From: Planctomycetes bacterium UBA4800
Lineage (GTDB): Bacteria > Planctomycetota > UBA8108 > UBA8890 > UBA8898
Length of the DNA stretch: 32,241 bases
Direction: 5' to 3'
Assembly: GCA_002402755.1 (NCBI GenBank)
Contig: DHGK01000213.1
Location: 1 to 32,241, forward strand
The notes under the pieces were generated by a model. The model searched no databases. It saw only the letters and a list, made by a program, of their open reading frames with translations, and had not been told where the DNA came from. A program made the translations under genes and the position numbers. Positions 14,582 through 25,919 of this stretch are shown here, one piece after another (position 1 is the first letter of the stretch; the number at the start of each line of letters is the position of its first letter).

Positions 14582-15412
14582 CTACGCGCCGGTCCGATAC
14601 ATCGGATCCGGTATGGGAGCCTTCGGATTCGTGCGGTCGAACTCGAGGACCACCTCGAAGAAGTCCAGCTCCAGATCGAAGCGCGGGTACAACCCCAGCC
14701 GATCCTCGAATCGATCGTAGAAGGCCCGGTCGATGGCGCGCGTCTCCAGCCGCTCGTGCGTGATGTAGAACCCGAGCTTCCGGAAGTAGCAGAGGTACTG
14801 CGCGTACGTCAGCTTGTTCACCCAGTATGCCCCGCCGATCCGCTCGACGTCGAGCCAGGAGGCCAGCACATCGTGGCTGAAGAGAAGATGGGGCCAGGGG
14901 AAGAACAGCGTGCGGTACAGGTGGCTGGCGATGGCGGAACGGTACAGATTCGCGTACAGGTACTTCTTCCCGGCCGGGCACAGAAGACGCCGGCACTGAA
15001 CGAGCGCGGCGAACGGATGCCGGATGTGCTCCCACACGGCCCGCGAGATGATGCGGTCGAATCCGTTCTCCGGCAGCGCGCATTCTCCCGCCGTCACGTC
15101 GTGCGCCGACAGCGTCAGATTCGGATGGCGCAGGGTCTTCCAGTCCTCGCGCTCGCCGATGTCGATGCCCGTGACGTACGCGCCGTAGTTGCCGGCGAGC
15201 TCGAACGCGAGATCGCCGGCTCCGCATCCGATTTCCAGGATCGTCCTGCCCCGCAGGCCCACGAGACGATCGAGCCGCGCCGCGACGTGCGCGGCCCGCG
15301 CCCCGCGATCCTCGCGCCCGAGACCCGCGGGCGCGGGCACGGTGGGCGTGAGTCGATACTCGCGGTTCAGTGCCTCGACGAGCTGCGTGTCCAGCTTCGG
15401 CGTGTCTCCCAT
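14582..15412 (-). CDS. SAM-dependent class I methyltransferase
   Basis: The 276-residue product has the SAM-binding motif I ILEIGCGAGDLAFEL, an acidic residue after the second strand (TGIDIGERED) and FDRIISRAVWEHI as motif IV region, followed by a C-terminal cap with many aromatic residues. The ATG at 15412 has GAGG five bases upstream; the frame extends to a TTG at 15514 without a ribosome site. It is the last gene of the polysaccharide locus, so it could methylate a sugar of the glycan; O-methylation that ends chain growth is known in ABC-dependent O-antigen systems. That role is inference, as the substrate cannot be read. Confidence 0.78.
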   Translation of the reverse strand: MGDTPKLDTQLVEALNREYRLTPTVPAPAGLGREDRGARAAHVAARLDRLVGLRGRTILEIGCGAGDLAFELAGNYGAYVTGIDIGEREDWKTLRHPNLTLSAHDVTAGECALPENGFDRIISRAVWEHIRHPFAALVQCRRLLCPAGKKYLYANLYRSAIASHLYRTLFFPWPHLLFSHDVLASWLDVERIGGAYWVNKLTYAQYLCYFRKLGFYITHERLETRAIDRAFYDRFEDRLGLYPRFDLELDFFEVVLEFDRTNPKAPIPDPMYRTGA

Positions 15413-15535
15413 GCCGGCCTCGGCGCGTCCGTGGAGCGTGGCGAGGAACAGGCCGCGCGCGCCGCGCGCAACGGCCAGTCGGGCAGTATAGGCGTCGCGG
15501 CGGGCGGCAGTCAAGGCCGGTGCGCCGCGCCGGGA

Positions 15536-17719
15536 TCAGCGAGCGTCGAACAGCTCCTCGATGCGGCCCGCGATCAGCGGCACGTCGAAGTGCGCGCGCG
15601 CGTGGGCCTTGACGCATGCGGCGTCGGCCTCGCCGGCGCTCCGAATCAGGCGCACGGCGTCGTCGGCGGTCGAGAAGACGAAACGGGGCGGATAGAGCTC
15701 GGCGGCGCCGTGCCAGTTGCGGATGATCGGAATGGAGCCGCAGGCCATGCCCTCGGCAATGGACTGGTGCGAGCCCTCGTGATCGCTCGTCGAGAGTACG
15801 ACGCCGATCTTGGAGTACCACTGCGCCATGTCGTCGCCGTAGGGATCGAAGACGACGGCGTTGCGGTGCGGCCAGGCCTCGAGCGCGCGGAAGAAGCCGG
15901 CGTAGTAGTCGCGCTCGCGTTCCTGCTCCCACAGCCACGGATGTTCCCACGGCATGCGGCTCTTGACCGAGAGCGTCCAGCGCGAGTCGCGCTCGCGCAG
16001 GCGCGCGAGGATCTCGAGGGCGAGGTCGGGCCGCTTGCGCCTGGGGTTCATGCCGACGAGCCCGAGGTTGAACTGCGCGCCCGGCAGCTTGGGCGCATCG
16101 AGCGCGTCGCAGTCGACCGCGTTGACGATGAGCCTGGCGCGCGATGCGTGCGCGGGCTGGTCGCGCTCGAAGGTCTCGCGGTGCCGCGGGCAGATGAAGA
16201 TCAGGGCATCCACGTTCTGCCACGCGACCTCGCGGCGGTACCTGAGCTCCATCTCCTGGTGGTGCAGGCGCACGATCAGCCGCTGCCCCGGGCGCTTGTG
16301 CGCCGCGTGCCAGCACGCGTTGCCGAGGCACCACTCGCTGAACACGATGTCCGCCCAGGCGAGGAGGGCGCGGCTCCGCCGCTCGTCGTGGTCTTCGTGG
16401 CCGCGCCACAGCTCGGTCTCGACCGCGTACTCGGCGCGCCGCGAGAAGTGCCGGATGATCGGTTCGAGGAACCGCAGATCGTGGCCGGCGAAGAGGAGCT
16501 TTCTCGCACCGCCGGCGGGGCGGCGCGGCGGGGCGGCCGGCGACGATCCGATGTCGCGCAGCACGGCGGGCCCCAGGGCCGCCGCGACGGCGTCGTACGT
16601 GAACGCCGGCGTTGTTCTCGCCACACGCAACGACACCTCGTTGTAGCACTCGCGGTCGCGGTGCAGCCGCCGGATGGCGTCGGCGCACTCTTCGTGCGAG
16701 CGCACGTACAGCGGATAGTCGGCGCCGAAGAGCTGCTCGTGCACTCTCGCGCGGCTCATGATGATCGGCAGGCCGTGCGCCGCGTACTCGAGCGCCTTGG
16801 TCGAGAGCTCCAGGCTGTCGTCGAACATGGGATGCCGCCACGCGAAGGCGATGTGGCACTCGCCGATGATCTTCCAGGTTGCCGCCCGGGTCCTGCGCCC
16901 GTGCCAGATGACTCCCGGCTCGTGCGCGAACCGATGCGCGAGGCGGCGCTCGTACTCGGGCGCGTCGTCGCGGCGCATGAACTTGTCGCCCACGATGTGC
17001 AGCTCGAGCCGCGGCGCGTCGCGCCGGGCCTCCCGGAAGGCATCGAGCATCTCGTCGATGTAGTACTCGCGGGAGAACTTGCCCGCGTAGCAGATGCGCT
17101 CCGCGCGGCACCCCTCGGGCAGCGGGGGGCGTCCGGGACATTCCGGGATCATGGGGGGGAGGACGAGCAGGCGGGCCGCGGATGGGTTCGCCAGCCTCGC
17201 CGCGATGTGCGCGCGCGCCTGCGGCGTCTGGCACACGATGCGCCGGTACGCCCCCGCAAACGCCTCCAGGTCGGACGGCGGCAGCCCGCGCGCGTCGGCG
17301 ATGTAGAGCCAGGTCTTGCCGCCGGCCGCCGCGGGCATGGCGCGGCACAGGATGCGGGCCAGCGCGTGGTGCTGCGCATCGGCGCGGACGACCACAAGAT
17401 CGAAGGCGCCGCGGCGGTCGGCGAGCTCGATGACGCGCGCGGCCGACTCGGGCGTCAGATGCGCGGCGCCGCGGGCCTTCCTCATGGCGCCGGCCCATGC
17501 CGGGTCCGCGCGCGCGTCCGCCCACGGGTCGATGAAGCGGATGCGCCGGTGGGCGAGCAGCGCCGCGATCGCGGTCGCATCCCTCACCGGCGCCTTGAGG
17601 AGCACGGAGACCTCGACGGCGTCGTCGCGCGCGAGCACTTCCGCCAGGGAGGCCAGCCAGACCGACGAGCCATCGATCAAGTTCAGGTCGATGTCGCCGT
17701 ACAGCAGGATCCGCGTCAT
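15536..17719 (-). CDS. Tandem double glycosyltransferase (two GT-B units in one chain)
   Basis: The 727-residue product contains two GT-B glycosyltransferase units. The first (about 1-390) ends with a GT4-like nucleotide-binding half: ICYAGKFSREY, LELHIVGDKFM and LSTKALEYAAHGLPIIMS near 305-322. A proline/alanine linker (391-405) leads to the second (406-727), with NLGLVGMNPRRKRPDLALEI at 551-570 and a clean E-x7-E motif (E648 to E656 in HEGSHQSIAEGMACGSIPII). Each unit probably adds one sugar from a nucleotide-sugar donor to the growing lipid-linked glycan at the inner membrane. The ATG at 17719 lacks a Shine-Dalgarno; just upstream lies an 18-base palindrome that overlaps the stop of the preceding gene. 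Donor sugars are unknown. Confidence 0.82.
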   Translation of the reverse strand: MTRILLYGDIDLNLIDGSSVWLASLAEVLARDDAVEVSVLLKAPVRDATAIAALLAHRRIRFIDPWADARADPAWAGAMRKARGAAHLTPESAARVIELADRRGAFDLVVVRADAQHHALARILCRAMPAAAGGKTWLYIADARGLPPSDLEAFAGAYRRIVCQTPQARAHIAARLANPSAARLLVLPPMIPECPGRPPLPEGCRAERICYAGKFSREYYIDEMLDAFREARRDAPRLELHIVGDKFMRRDDAPEYERRLAHRFAHEPGVIWHGRRTRAATWKIIGECHIAFAWRHPMFDDSLELSTKALEYAAHGLPIIMSRARVHEQLFGADYPLYVRSHEECADAIRRLHRDRECYNEVSLRVARTTPAFTYDAVAAALGPAVLRDIGSSPAAPPRRPAGGARKLLFAGHDLRFLEPIIRHFSRRAEYAVETELWRGHEDHDERRSRALLAWADIVFSEWCLGNACWHAAHKRPGQRLIVRLHHQEMELRYRREVAWQNVDALIFICPRHRETFERDQPAHASRARLIVNAVDCDALDAPKLPGAQFNLGLVGMNPRRKRPDLALEILARLRERDSRWTLSVKSRMPWEHPWLWEQERERDYYAGFFRALEAWPHRNAVVFDPYGDDMAQWYSKIGVVLSTSDHEGSHQSIAEGMACGSIPIIRNWHGAAELYPPRFVFSTADDAVRLIRSAGEADAACVKAHARAHFDVPLIAGRIEELFDAR

Positions 17720-17729
17720 GGCACGGTGC

Positions 17730-17746
17730 GGAGGGCCGCGGCCCTC

Positions 17747-17747
<1 letters not shown>
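17730..17747 (-). repeat. Perfect 18-base palindrome between two glycosyltransferase genes
   Basis: GGAGGGCCGCGGCCCTCC is its own reverse complement and fills most of the gap between the ABC-GT stop (TAG at 17749-17747) and the ATG at 17719. In RNA it would form a seven-pair GC stem with a CGCG loop. No U-tract follows, so it is not a classic terminator; mRNA stabilisation or translational control is possible. Confidence 0.6.
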
Positions 17748-20543
<2,796 letters not shown>

Positions 20544-20560
<17 letters not shown>

Positions 20561-21350
20561 ATCTGCCCTCGCCGAACGTGAACACGGCGAACCCGGCCAG
20601 AAGGACGGCCAGGGACGCGACGAGCATGTACAGCAGCATCGCCGGATCCGGCATGCGGCCCCAGAGCAAGGCATCCCGATAGCCCTCGAGCACACACGCC
20701 ATCGGATTCATCATGTAGATTCCCTGGAAGCGCTCGGGGATCAGCGCGTGCTCGCCGCGCGCGTAGTAGAAGGTCGGCGACGCATACATCCACAGCCGCA
20801 GCAGCACGCCGGCCACGTTGGCCGTGTCGGCGAAGAACGCCCCCAGGCAGGCCGCGAAGAACGCGATCCCCATGGCGAAGAGGAGATGCAGCGCGAGCAG
20901 CGGGGGCAGCCAGAGCACGTGCGCCGTGAGCGCGAAACCGGTGCACAGCACGATGGCAAGAAGGACGACCACCCCCCACAGAAAGTCGTACAGCCGCGAC
21001 AGGGAGACGGCGACCGGGAACACGGCCTTGGGGAACGCGATCTCGTGGATCAGGCCCCGGTTGGCCTTGATGCACAGGGTCGCCTGGGAGACCGTCGCAT
21101 CGAAGAAGCGCCACGCGAGCACCCCGATTGCGAGGTACACGATGAACGTGCCCCGCCCGCGCTCGGCCTGCCCGAAGAGCAGGCCGAAGACGACGTAGTA
21201 GACGCCGACGAAGAGCAGCGGATCGAGCAGGTTCCAGACGTGTCCCAGGACCTTCTCGCGGTGCCCCGCCTTCAAGTTGCCCGCCACCAGGAAGCGCACC
21301 GTCTCCCATCGGGAAACAAGCTCGGCAATGCTCCGCGTGATGGTCGCCAT
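20544..21350 (-). CDS. Wzm-type polysaccharide ABC export permease
   Basis: The 268-residue product has about six membrane helices and the ABC-2 layout of the O-antigen/teichoic acid export permeases (Wzm, TagG, KpsM). Visible marks are an N-terminal amphipathic cytoplasmic segment (KVLGHVWNLLDPLLFVGVYYVVFG), IKANRGLIHEIAFPKAVFPV after helix 2 and MNPMACVLEGYRDALLWG before the last helix. With the ATPase encoded directly downstream (17-base overlap) it would form the inner-membrane channel that moves an undecaprenyl-linked glycan to the periplasm. A good promoter lies 58 bases upstream. No strong ribosome site precedes the ATG at 21350. Confidence 0.9.
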
Positions 21351-21407
21351 GGGTGAACTTGCGCGCGCCCGGGGTTCGTGCCGCGACGGCCGGACCGACG
21401 CCCGGGC

Positions 21408-21436
21408 ATCGTACGGGGTCGGATGCCGTTTCGCAA
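21408..21436 (-). promoter_or_regulatory. Predicted internal promoter for the export genes
   Basis: On the minus strand TTGCGA (21436-21431) and TACGAT (21413-21408) are separated by 17 bases in the 110-base gap after wecB. Transcription would start near 21401, about 50 nt before the permease ATG. It allows the export and late glycosyltransferase genes to be expressed independently of the genes upstream. Confidence 0.55.
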
Positions 21437-21460
21437 GACTTCAGGCCGCCCCGCGCGCGC

Positions 21461-22567
21461 TCACGTCCGTGCCGGGGATGCGCGCACGCGCAGCACCTCC
21501 GCGATGCGCGATGCGGCCTTCCCGTCCCAGAGCGGAGGAATCCGCCCCTGCTTCCACTGGCCGCGCAGGATCCGCCGCACGTGCCCGGCGAGCACGGCGG
21601 GATCGAGCGGCGCCAGCTCGTTCGTTCCCAGGCTGACGGTCGCCGGCCGCTCGGTGGTGTCGCGCAGCGTGATGCACGGCACGCCGATGTAGGTGGTCTC
21701 CTCCTGGATGCCGCCCGAATCGGTCAGGACGGCCGCGGCGTGCTGGACGAGCTGCAGGAAATCGAGGTAGCCGAGCGGCTCGATCGGGCGGAGATTCGGC
21801 ATGCGCGCGAGCTCGTCCTCCAGGCCGAACTGCGCCAGAGCGCCTCGCGTCCTCGGGTGGATCGGGAACACGACGGGCAGCTCGGCCTGGACGGCGGCGA
21901 GGGCCTCGAGCGTGCGCTGCAGCGCCTCGCGCCCATCGACGTTGCTCGGGCGATGCAGGGTGACGACGCCGTAGCTCTTCGGCCGCACGCCGAGCGTGTC
22001 GAGAATGGGAGAGCGGGCGGCCTTTGCGCGATGCGCCGCGAGCGAATCGATCATGACGTTTCCCACCAGGTGGATCTTCTCGGGGGGAATCCCCTCGCGC
22101 AGGAGGTTGGCGACGCCGCTCTCCTCGGACACGAACAGCAGGTCGGACACCGCATCGGTGACGATGCGGTTGATCTCCTCGGGCATGCGCCGGTCGAAGC
22201 TCCGCAATCCGGCTTCGACGTGGGCGACCGGCACGTGCAGCTTGCTCGCGACGAGCGCGCATGCGAGCGTCGAATTGACATCGCCGACGACGAGCATCAG
22301 GTCCGGCTTGTGGGCGAGGACGACGGGCTCGACGGCCTGCATGACGGCCGCGGTCTGGCGGGCGTGCGTGTCGGAGCCCACGCCCAGGAAGATGTCCGGG
22401 GGAGGCAGCTCGAGCTCCTTGAAGAACACCGCCGAGAGCATCTCGTCGTAATGCTGCCCCGTGTGCACGAGCATCGGCTCGAAGCAGGGATCGGCGGCCA
22501 TGGCCCGGTGAATGGGCGCGACCTTCATGAAGTTCGGACGCGCGCCGACGATGTTGATGACTCGCAT
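21461..22567 (-). CDS. wecB: UDP-N-acetylglucosamine 2-epimerase (non-hydrolysing)
   Basis: The 368-residue product is a full-length member of the WecB/MnaA family, which interconverts UDP-GlcNAc and UDP-ManNAc in the cytoplasm. Family blocks are all present: GARPNFMKVAPI (8-19), HTGQHYDEML (35-44), VVGDVNST with D96, HVEAGLRS with E118, MPEEINR with E130/E131, LHRPSNVD with H205, the FPIHPRTR block with H237, and TDSGGIQEE at 282-290. The ATG at 22567 starts directly with the first beta strand. Its place between the phosphoglycosyl transferase and the export genes says that ManNAc, or ManNAcA made elsewhere, is part of the glycan. No UDP-ManNAc dehydrogenase (wecC) is in the window. Confidence 0.93.
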   Translation of the reverse strand: MRVINIVGARPNFMKVAPIHRAMAADPCFEPMLVHTGQHYDEMLSAVFFKELELPPPDIFLGVGSDTHARQTAAVMQAVEPVVLAHKPDLMLVVGDVNSTLACALVASKLHVPVAHVEAGLRSFDRRMPEEINRIVTDAVSDLLFVSEESGVANLLREGIPPEKIHLVGNVMIDSLAAHRAKAARSPILDTLGVRPKSYGVVTLHRPSNVDGREALQRTLEALAAVQAELPVVFPIHPRTRGALAQFGLEDELARMPNLRPIEPLGYLDFLQLVQHAAAVLTDSGGIQEETTYIGVPCITLRDTTERPATVSLGTNELAPLDPAVLAGHVRRILRGQWKQGRIPPLWDGKAASRIAEVLRVRASPART

Positions 22568-22599
22568 TGGTTTCGCTTCGCTCCGCCTGCGCCGGCGCC

Positions 22600-23400
22600 T
22601 CACGCGTGCTTGTTGAGCAGCACCGCGAAGGGCGTGAGCGCGAGGATCACGAGGTCGAACAGGATCGATGGTTTCCCGATGTAGCGGAGGTCGTGCTCCA
22701 GGCGTCCCCGGATCGAGGTGTCGCCGGTGAAGCCGTTGACCTGCGCCCATCCCGTTATGCCCGGCTTCACCCGGTGCCGGAGCGTGTACGAGGGAAGATG
22801 CGCGGCGAACACCGCCACGAAGCAGGGGCGCTCCGGCCGCGGCCCCACGAGGCTCATCTGCCCCCGCAGCACGTTGAAGAGCTGCGGCAGCTCGTCGACG
22901 CCGAAGCGCCGCAGGAGCCGGCCGAGGGGCGTGCACCGGGGATCGTTCCGCCGCGGCCACACGGGCGCGGCCTCCCGTTCCGCGTCCGCGCGCATGGTCC
23001 GGAACTTCAGCATCGTGAACAGCCTGCCGCCCCGACCCACCCGCGTCTGCCTGATGAGCACGGGGCCGCGGCTCGTCAGCCTGATCAGCACGGCCACCAT
23101 TCCCAGCAGCCATGCGAGGAGAACGACGGCCGCGATCGCGATCGCGACGTCGATGGTTCTCTTGGCGGCCGCGTGCAGCCTGCCGATCCGAGGAAGACGG
23201 AGCGCGGCGGCGTCGTCGCCATCACGCGCGGGCGCCGGCGATGCCGCGGCCGCGGCGCCTCGATCCGTGCCGGCGCCCGTGGGAAGAACGACGTTCCGCG
23301 GAGAACGGATGCCCGCCGCGCGGGCCCGAGCGCCCGCAACGACGCAGTGCGCGAGGCTCTGCTCGACGCACGCAATGGTCTTCTTCTCTTCTCGCTGCAC
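22600..23400 (-). CDS. Monotopic phosphoglycosyl transferase (initiating sugar transferase)
   Basis: The 266-residue product has one hydrophobic segment (about 84-107) and the complete bacterial sugar transferase domain: KFRTM (132-136), VDELPQLFNVLRGQMSLVGPRPE (168-190) with the catalytic Asp-Glu pair, and PGITGWAQVNG (213-223). It transfers a phospho-sugar from a UDP-sugar to undecaprenyl phosphate, starting glycan assembly. It lacks the multi-helix N-terminal region of WcaJ/WbaP and so resembles the short PglC-like type, but with an extra 80-residue, poorly structured N-terminus. The start is probably the GTG at 23400, five bases after the stop of the preceding glycosyltransferase; no in-frame ATG precedes the membrane segment. 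Confidence 0.87.
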   Translation of the reverse strand: MQREEKKTIACVEQSLAHCVVAGARARAAGIRSPRNVVLPTGAGTDRGAAAAASPAPARDGDDAAALRLPRIGRLHAAAKRTIDVAIAIAAVVLLAWLLGMVAVLIRLTSRGPVLIRQTRVGRGGRLFTMLKFRTMRADAEREAAPVWPRRNDPRCTPLGRLLRRFGVDELPQLFNVLRGQMSLVGPRPERPCFVAVFAAHLPSYTLRHRVKPGITGWAQVNGFTGDTSIRGRLEHDLRYIGKPSILFDLVILALTPFAVLLNKHA

Positions 23401-23405
23401 TTCGC

Positions 23406-24590
23406 CTACATCGTCTCTCTGCCCAGGAGATACGCGCGCAGCGCGCGCGCGCACGTTTCGCGGCTGAAGCGGACGGCATTGGCCCGCAGCGCCTCGACGT
23501 TGAACGACCGCCCCCGGCGCTCGAAGCTGCGCACGGCGTCGGCGAGGCTCTGCGCCGCGGGCTCGCCGAAGAACACGCCGGTCGCTTCGCGCCCGCCCGC
23601 CGCCGCATCGATCACGGTCTCGAGCGCTCCGCCCTTGCCGTAGGCGATCACGGGGCACCCGCATGCCTGGGCTTCAAGAGGTACGATACCAAAATCCTCC
23701 TCTCCTGGAAAGATCAAAGCCCGCGCCCGGCAGTAAGACTCTCCGAGGACCTCGTCGGGCTGCCATCCCAGAAACTGCACGTTGGGCGGCGCCGCTGCGC
23801 GCGCCCGGCGCTCGCATTGCCCGCTCCCGATGACGATCAGCCGGCGGTCGAGCCCACGGAAGGCCTCCAGGGCAAGGTCGATGCGCTTGTAGGGAGCCAG
23901 CGCCCCGACCCAGAGGTAGAAATCCTCCCGGGGGACATCTCGCGGGCGGTAGAACTCGGTGTCGACCGGCGGGTGAATCACGGCGGCATCGCGGCCGTAG
24001 CAGCGAAGGAGCCGGTCCCGCACGTTCCGGCATGCAGCCAGGCATTCGCCCACGCGCGCGGCGGCGCGGCGGTCCCACCGGCGCAGGCGCCCGCGCAGCA
24101 GCCGCCACGCCCAGCGGCGGGGATCGAGGCGGCGCCGCGGGGCGAAGTACGCGTCCGCGGAGTCCCAGGCGTAGCGCATCGGCGTGAGGTAGTAGGCCAC
24201 GAACCTCGTCTCCGGGGAGACGGCGACGCCGTGCGCGACGCAATGGCTGATCGCGATGACCAGATCGTAGGAGTCGAGCCGCATCCTCTCGGCGACGGCC
24301 GGAAAGAGCGGCAGGAGACACCGGTAGTATGCGCCGGCGAGCGGAAGGCGGTTGAGCCGCGAGGCGACTATGCGGTGCTTCTCGATGGCCGGCGAGACGC
24401 TGCCCGGGCGATGGATGAGCGTATGGATGTCGGCCTCGGGAAAGAGATCGCAGGCGATCTCGAGCACCTTCTCGCCCCCGCGCATGCCCGTGAGCCAGTC
24501 GTGGACGATGGCGACGCGCGGCGGGGCGCGTGTTCCTTCGCGGGCATCGGCGCGTTCGGTCCGGCTGGGCGTTGTGCGGAAGGCGGCCAT
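23406..24590 (-). CDS. GT4-family glycosyltransferase
   Basis: The product (394 residues from the ATG at 24590) is a GT-B fold transferase. It has an N-terminal acceptor half beginning RVAIVHDWLTGMRGGEKVLE, a linker with YYLTPMRYAWDS, and a C-terminal donor half with YLWVGALAPYKRIDLALEAF, LIVIGSGQ and the E-x7-E motif in EEDFGIVPLEAQACGCPVIA. Relatives are mannosyl- or similar transferases in capsule and O-antigen loci. It is the first gene of the minus-strand polysaccharide operon and its stop is five bases from the next start. A GTG at 24599 is an alternative start. There is no Shine-Dalgarno, and a TATAAT box is only 11 bases before the ATG, so the transcript may be nearly leaderless. Confidence 0.87.
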   Translation of the reverse strand: MAAFRTTPSRTERADAREGTRAPPRVAIVHDWLTGMRGGEKVLEIACDLFPEADIHTLIHRPGSVSPAIEKHRIVASRLNRLPLAGAYYRCLLPLFPAVAERMRLDSYDLVIAISHCVAHGVAVSPETRFVAYYLTPMRYAWDSADAYFAPRRRLDPRRWAWRLLRGRLRRWDRRAAARVGECLAACRNVRDRLLRCYGRDAAVIHPPVDTEFYRPRDVPREDFYLWVGALAPYKRIDLALEAFRGLDRRLIVIGSGQCERRARAAAPPNVQFLGWQPDEVLGESYCRARALIFPGEEDFGIVPLEAQACGCPVIAYGKGGALETVIDAAAGGREATGVFFGEPAAQSLADAVRSFERRGRSFNVEALRANAVRFSRETCARALRAYLLGRETM

Positions 24591-24601
24591 GGGAGCCACT
24601 G

Positions 24602-24630
24602 ATTATAGGCGCGCCGGAAGGCGGCCACCA
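24602..24630 (-). promoter_or_regulatory. Predicted promoter of the polysaccharide operon
   Basis: A perfect TATAAT (24607-24602, minus strand) lies 11 bases before the ATG at 24590. The -35 region 17 bases upstream (TGGTGG, 24630-24625) is poor, so an activator may be needed. The predicted transcription start near 24595 leaves at most a few bases of leader. Confidence 0.5.
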
Positions 24631-24677
24631 GGCGGGGGCGCGCCGCCGCCGGCGACATCCGGTCGCGTTCGGCGTGC

Positions 24678-24706
24678 TTTACCCGCGGGAACGCCCGCAC
24701 TACACT
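24678..24706 (+). promoter_or_regulatory. Predicted promoter of the divergent glycosyltransferase
   Basis: TTTACC at 24678-24683 and TACACT at 24701-24706 are 17 bases apart. The ATG at 24714 is seven bases beyond the -10 box, so transcription should begin at or next to the start codon. Confidence 0.6.
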
Positions 24707-24713
24707 GTACGCG

Positions 24714-25904
24714 ATGATGCCACGCAGCGAAGCCCGCACGCGCCCCGCGGCAAGGTCGCCGCGGCGCGACATCCGGTTCGTGTCGCTGGCCGCGGTGCCG
24801 TGGCGGTTCGCGCTCGCCGGCCGCACGCGGGCGCTCACGGAAGCATGGGCGGCGTCGGGCGTGCCGGCGGCGTTCGTGCAGGTGCCGTCGCTGCGCACGG
24901 GGATCGAGCGGCTCATCGCCGGCGCGTGCCGGCGCGGCCCGGGCGTCGCCGTGCTGCGGCCGTGGCCCGTGTGTCCGTCGCGTTGGTGGGCGCGCATGCG
25001 CCCGGCGCACCTTCTGAGACTGACACGAAACCGCGCGCGAGAACTGCGGCGCCGGCTGGACGCGTGTGGTGCATGGGACGGCGCCGTCGCGATCGTCGTA
25101 TCGCCCGTGTGGGCGGAGTGGCTGGCGGCGCTTCCTTTCCGCCGCGTGATCTACGATTGCATCGACGATCCCTCGGTCCACGTGCCCTGCCCGCGTCTCG
25201 CCGGTCTGTTCGCGGCATGGGAGCAGGCGTTGATTGCGCGGGCCGATGGCGCGGTGGTCACGGCCGAGACCCTCGCGTCCTCGATCCGCGCGCGGCGGCC
25301 CGATCTTCCCATCGCCGTGATCCGCAACGGAGTCGATCCCGACTTCTTCCGCGCGCACGCCGCGCGGTCGCCGCGGCCGGCCGACATGCCGCCGCCGTCC
25401 CGGCGGATCGTGGGCTTCGTGGGCGCGCTCTACGAATGGATCGACTGGGACCTCATCGAATATGCGGCGCGCGCGCTGCCGGAACTGGAGTTCGTGTTCG
25501 TCGGCCCCGATGACGGCCGCGGGCAGGCCCGGCGATTCGCCTCGGCGCGGAACGTCCGGTTTCTCGGCCGCCGGGCGCACGACCGCGTTCCTGCCTACGT
25601 GCAGGCGTTCGATGTGTGCTGGGTTCCCTTTCGCGGCGACCGGGTCGGCCTCGCCGCCAATCCCGTCAAGATCTACGAGTACCTGGCGCTCGGCAAGCCC
25701 GTCGTGAGCACGCCGGTCGCCGATGTCGACTCGTTCGGGGCGCACATCCGCGTGGGCCTGACTCCCGCGGAGGTCGTGGAGCACATTCGCGTCGCGCTGG
25801 AGGAGACGCAGGCGCCGGCCGAGGCGCGGCGGTCGTTCGCGCGGGCCGGCTCGTGGCGCGCGCGGGCGCAGGCCTATGCCGAGTTCGCCGCGGCGCTCGG
25901 TTGA
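24714..25904 (+). CDS. Glycosyltransferase, GT-B fold
   Basis: The 396-residue product has an arginine-rich N-terminus, then DIRFVSLAAVPWRFALAGRTRAL, a central VIYDCIDDPSVHV segment and a GT4-like donor half: RIVGFVGALYEWIDWDLIEY, LEFVFVGPDD, VRFLGRRAHDRVPAYVQAFDVCWVPF and NPVKIYEYLALGKPVVSTP. The architecture resembles TuaH-type and other surface-glycan glycosyltransferases; the strict E-x7-E is replaced by a KIYEYLALGKPVV block. It is transcribed away from the main polysaccharide operon and converges with the next glycosyltransferase, 15 bases apart. Two adjacent ATGs (24714, 24717) can start it; no Shine-Dalgarno precedes them. Donor and acceptor are unknown. Confidence 0.83.
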   Translation: MMPRSEARTRPAARSPRRDIRFVSLAAVPWRFALAGRTRALTEAWAASGVPAAFVQVPSLRTGIERLIAGACRRGPGVAVLRPWPVCPSRWWARMRPAHLLRLTRNRARELRRRLDACGAWDGAVAIVVSPVWAEWLAALPFRRVIYDCIDDPSVHVPCPRLAGLFAAWEQALIARADGAVVTAETLASSIRARRPDLPIAVIRNGVDPDFFRAHAARSPRPADMPPPSRRIVGFVGALYEWIDWDLIEYAARALPELEFVFVGPDDGRGQARRFASARNVRFLGRRAHDRVPAYVQAFDVCWVPFRGDRVGLAANPVKIYEYLALGKPVVSTPVADVDSFGAHIRVGLTPAEVVEHIRVALEETQAPAEARRSFARAGSWRARAQAYAEFAAALG

Positions 25905-25919
25905 GCGGGCCGGACGCTT

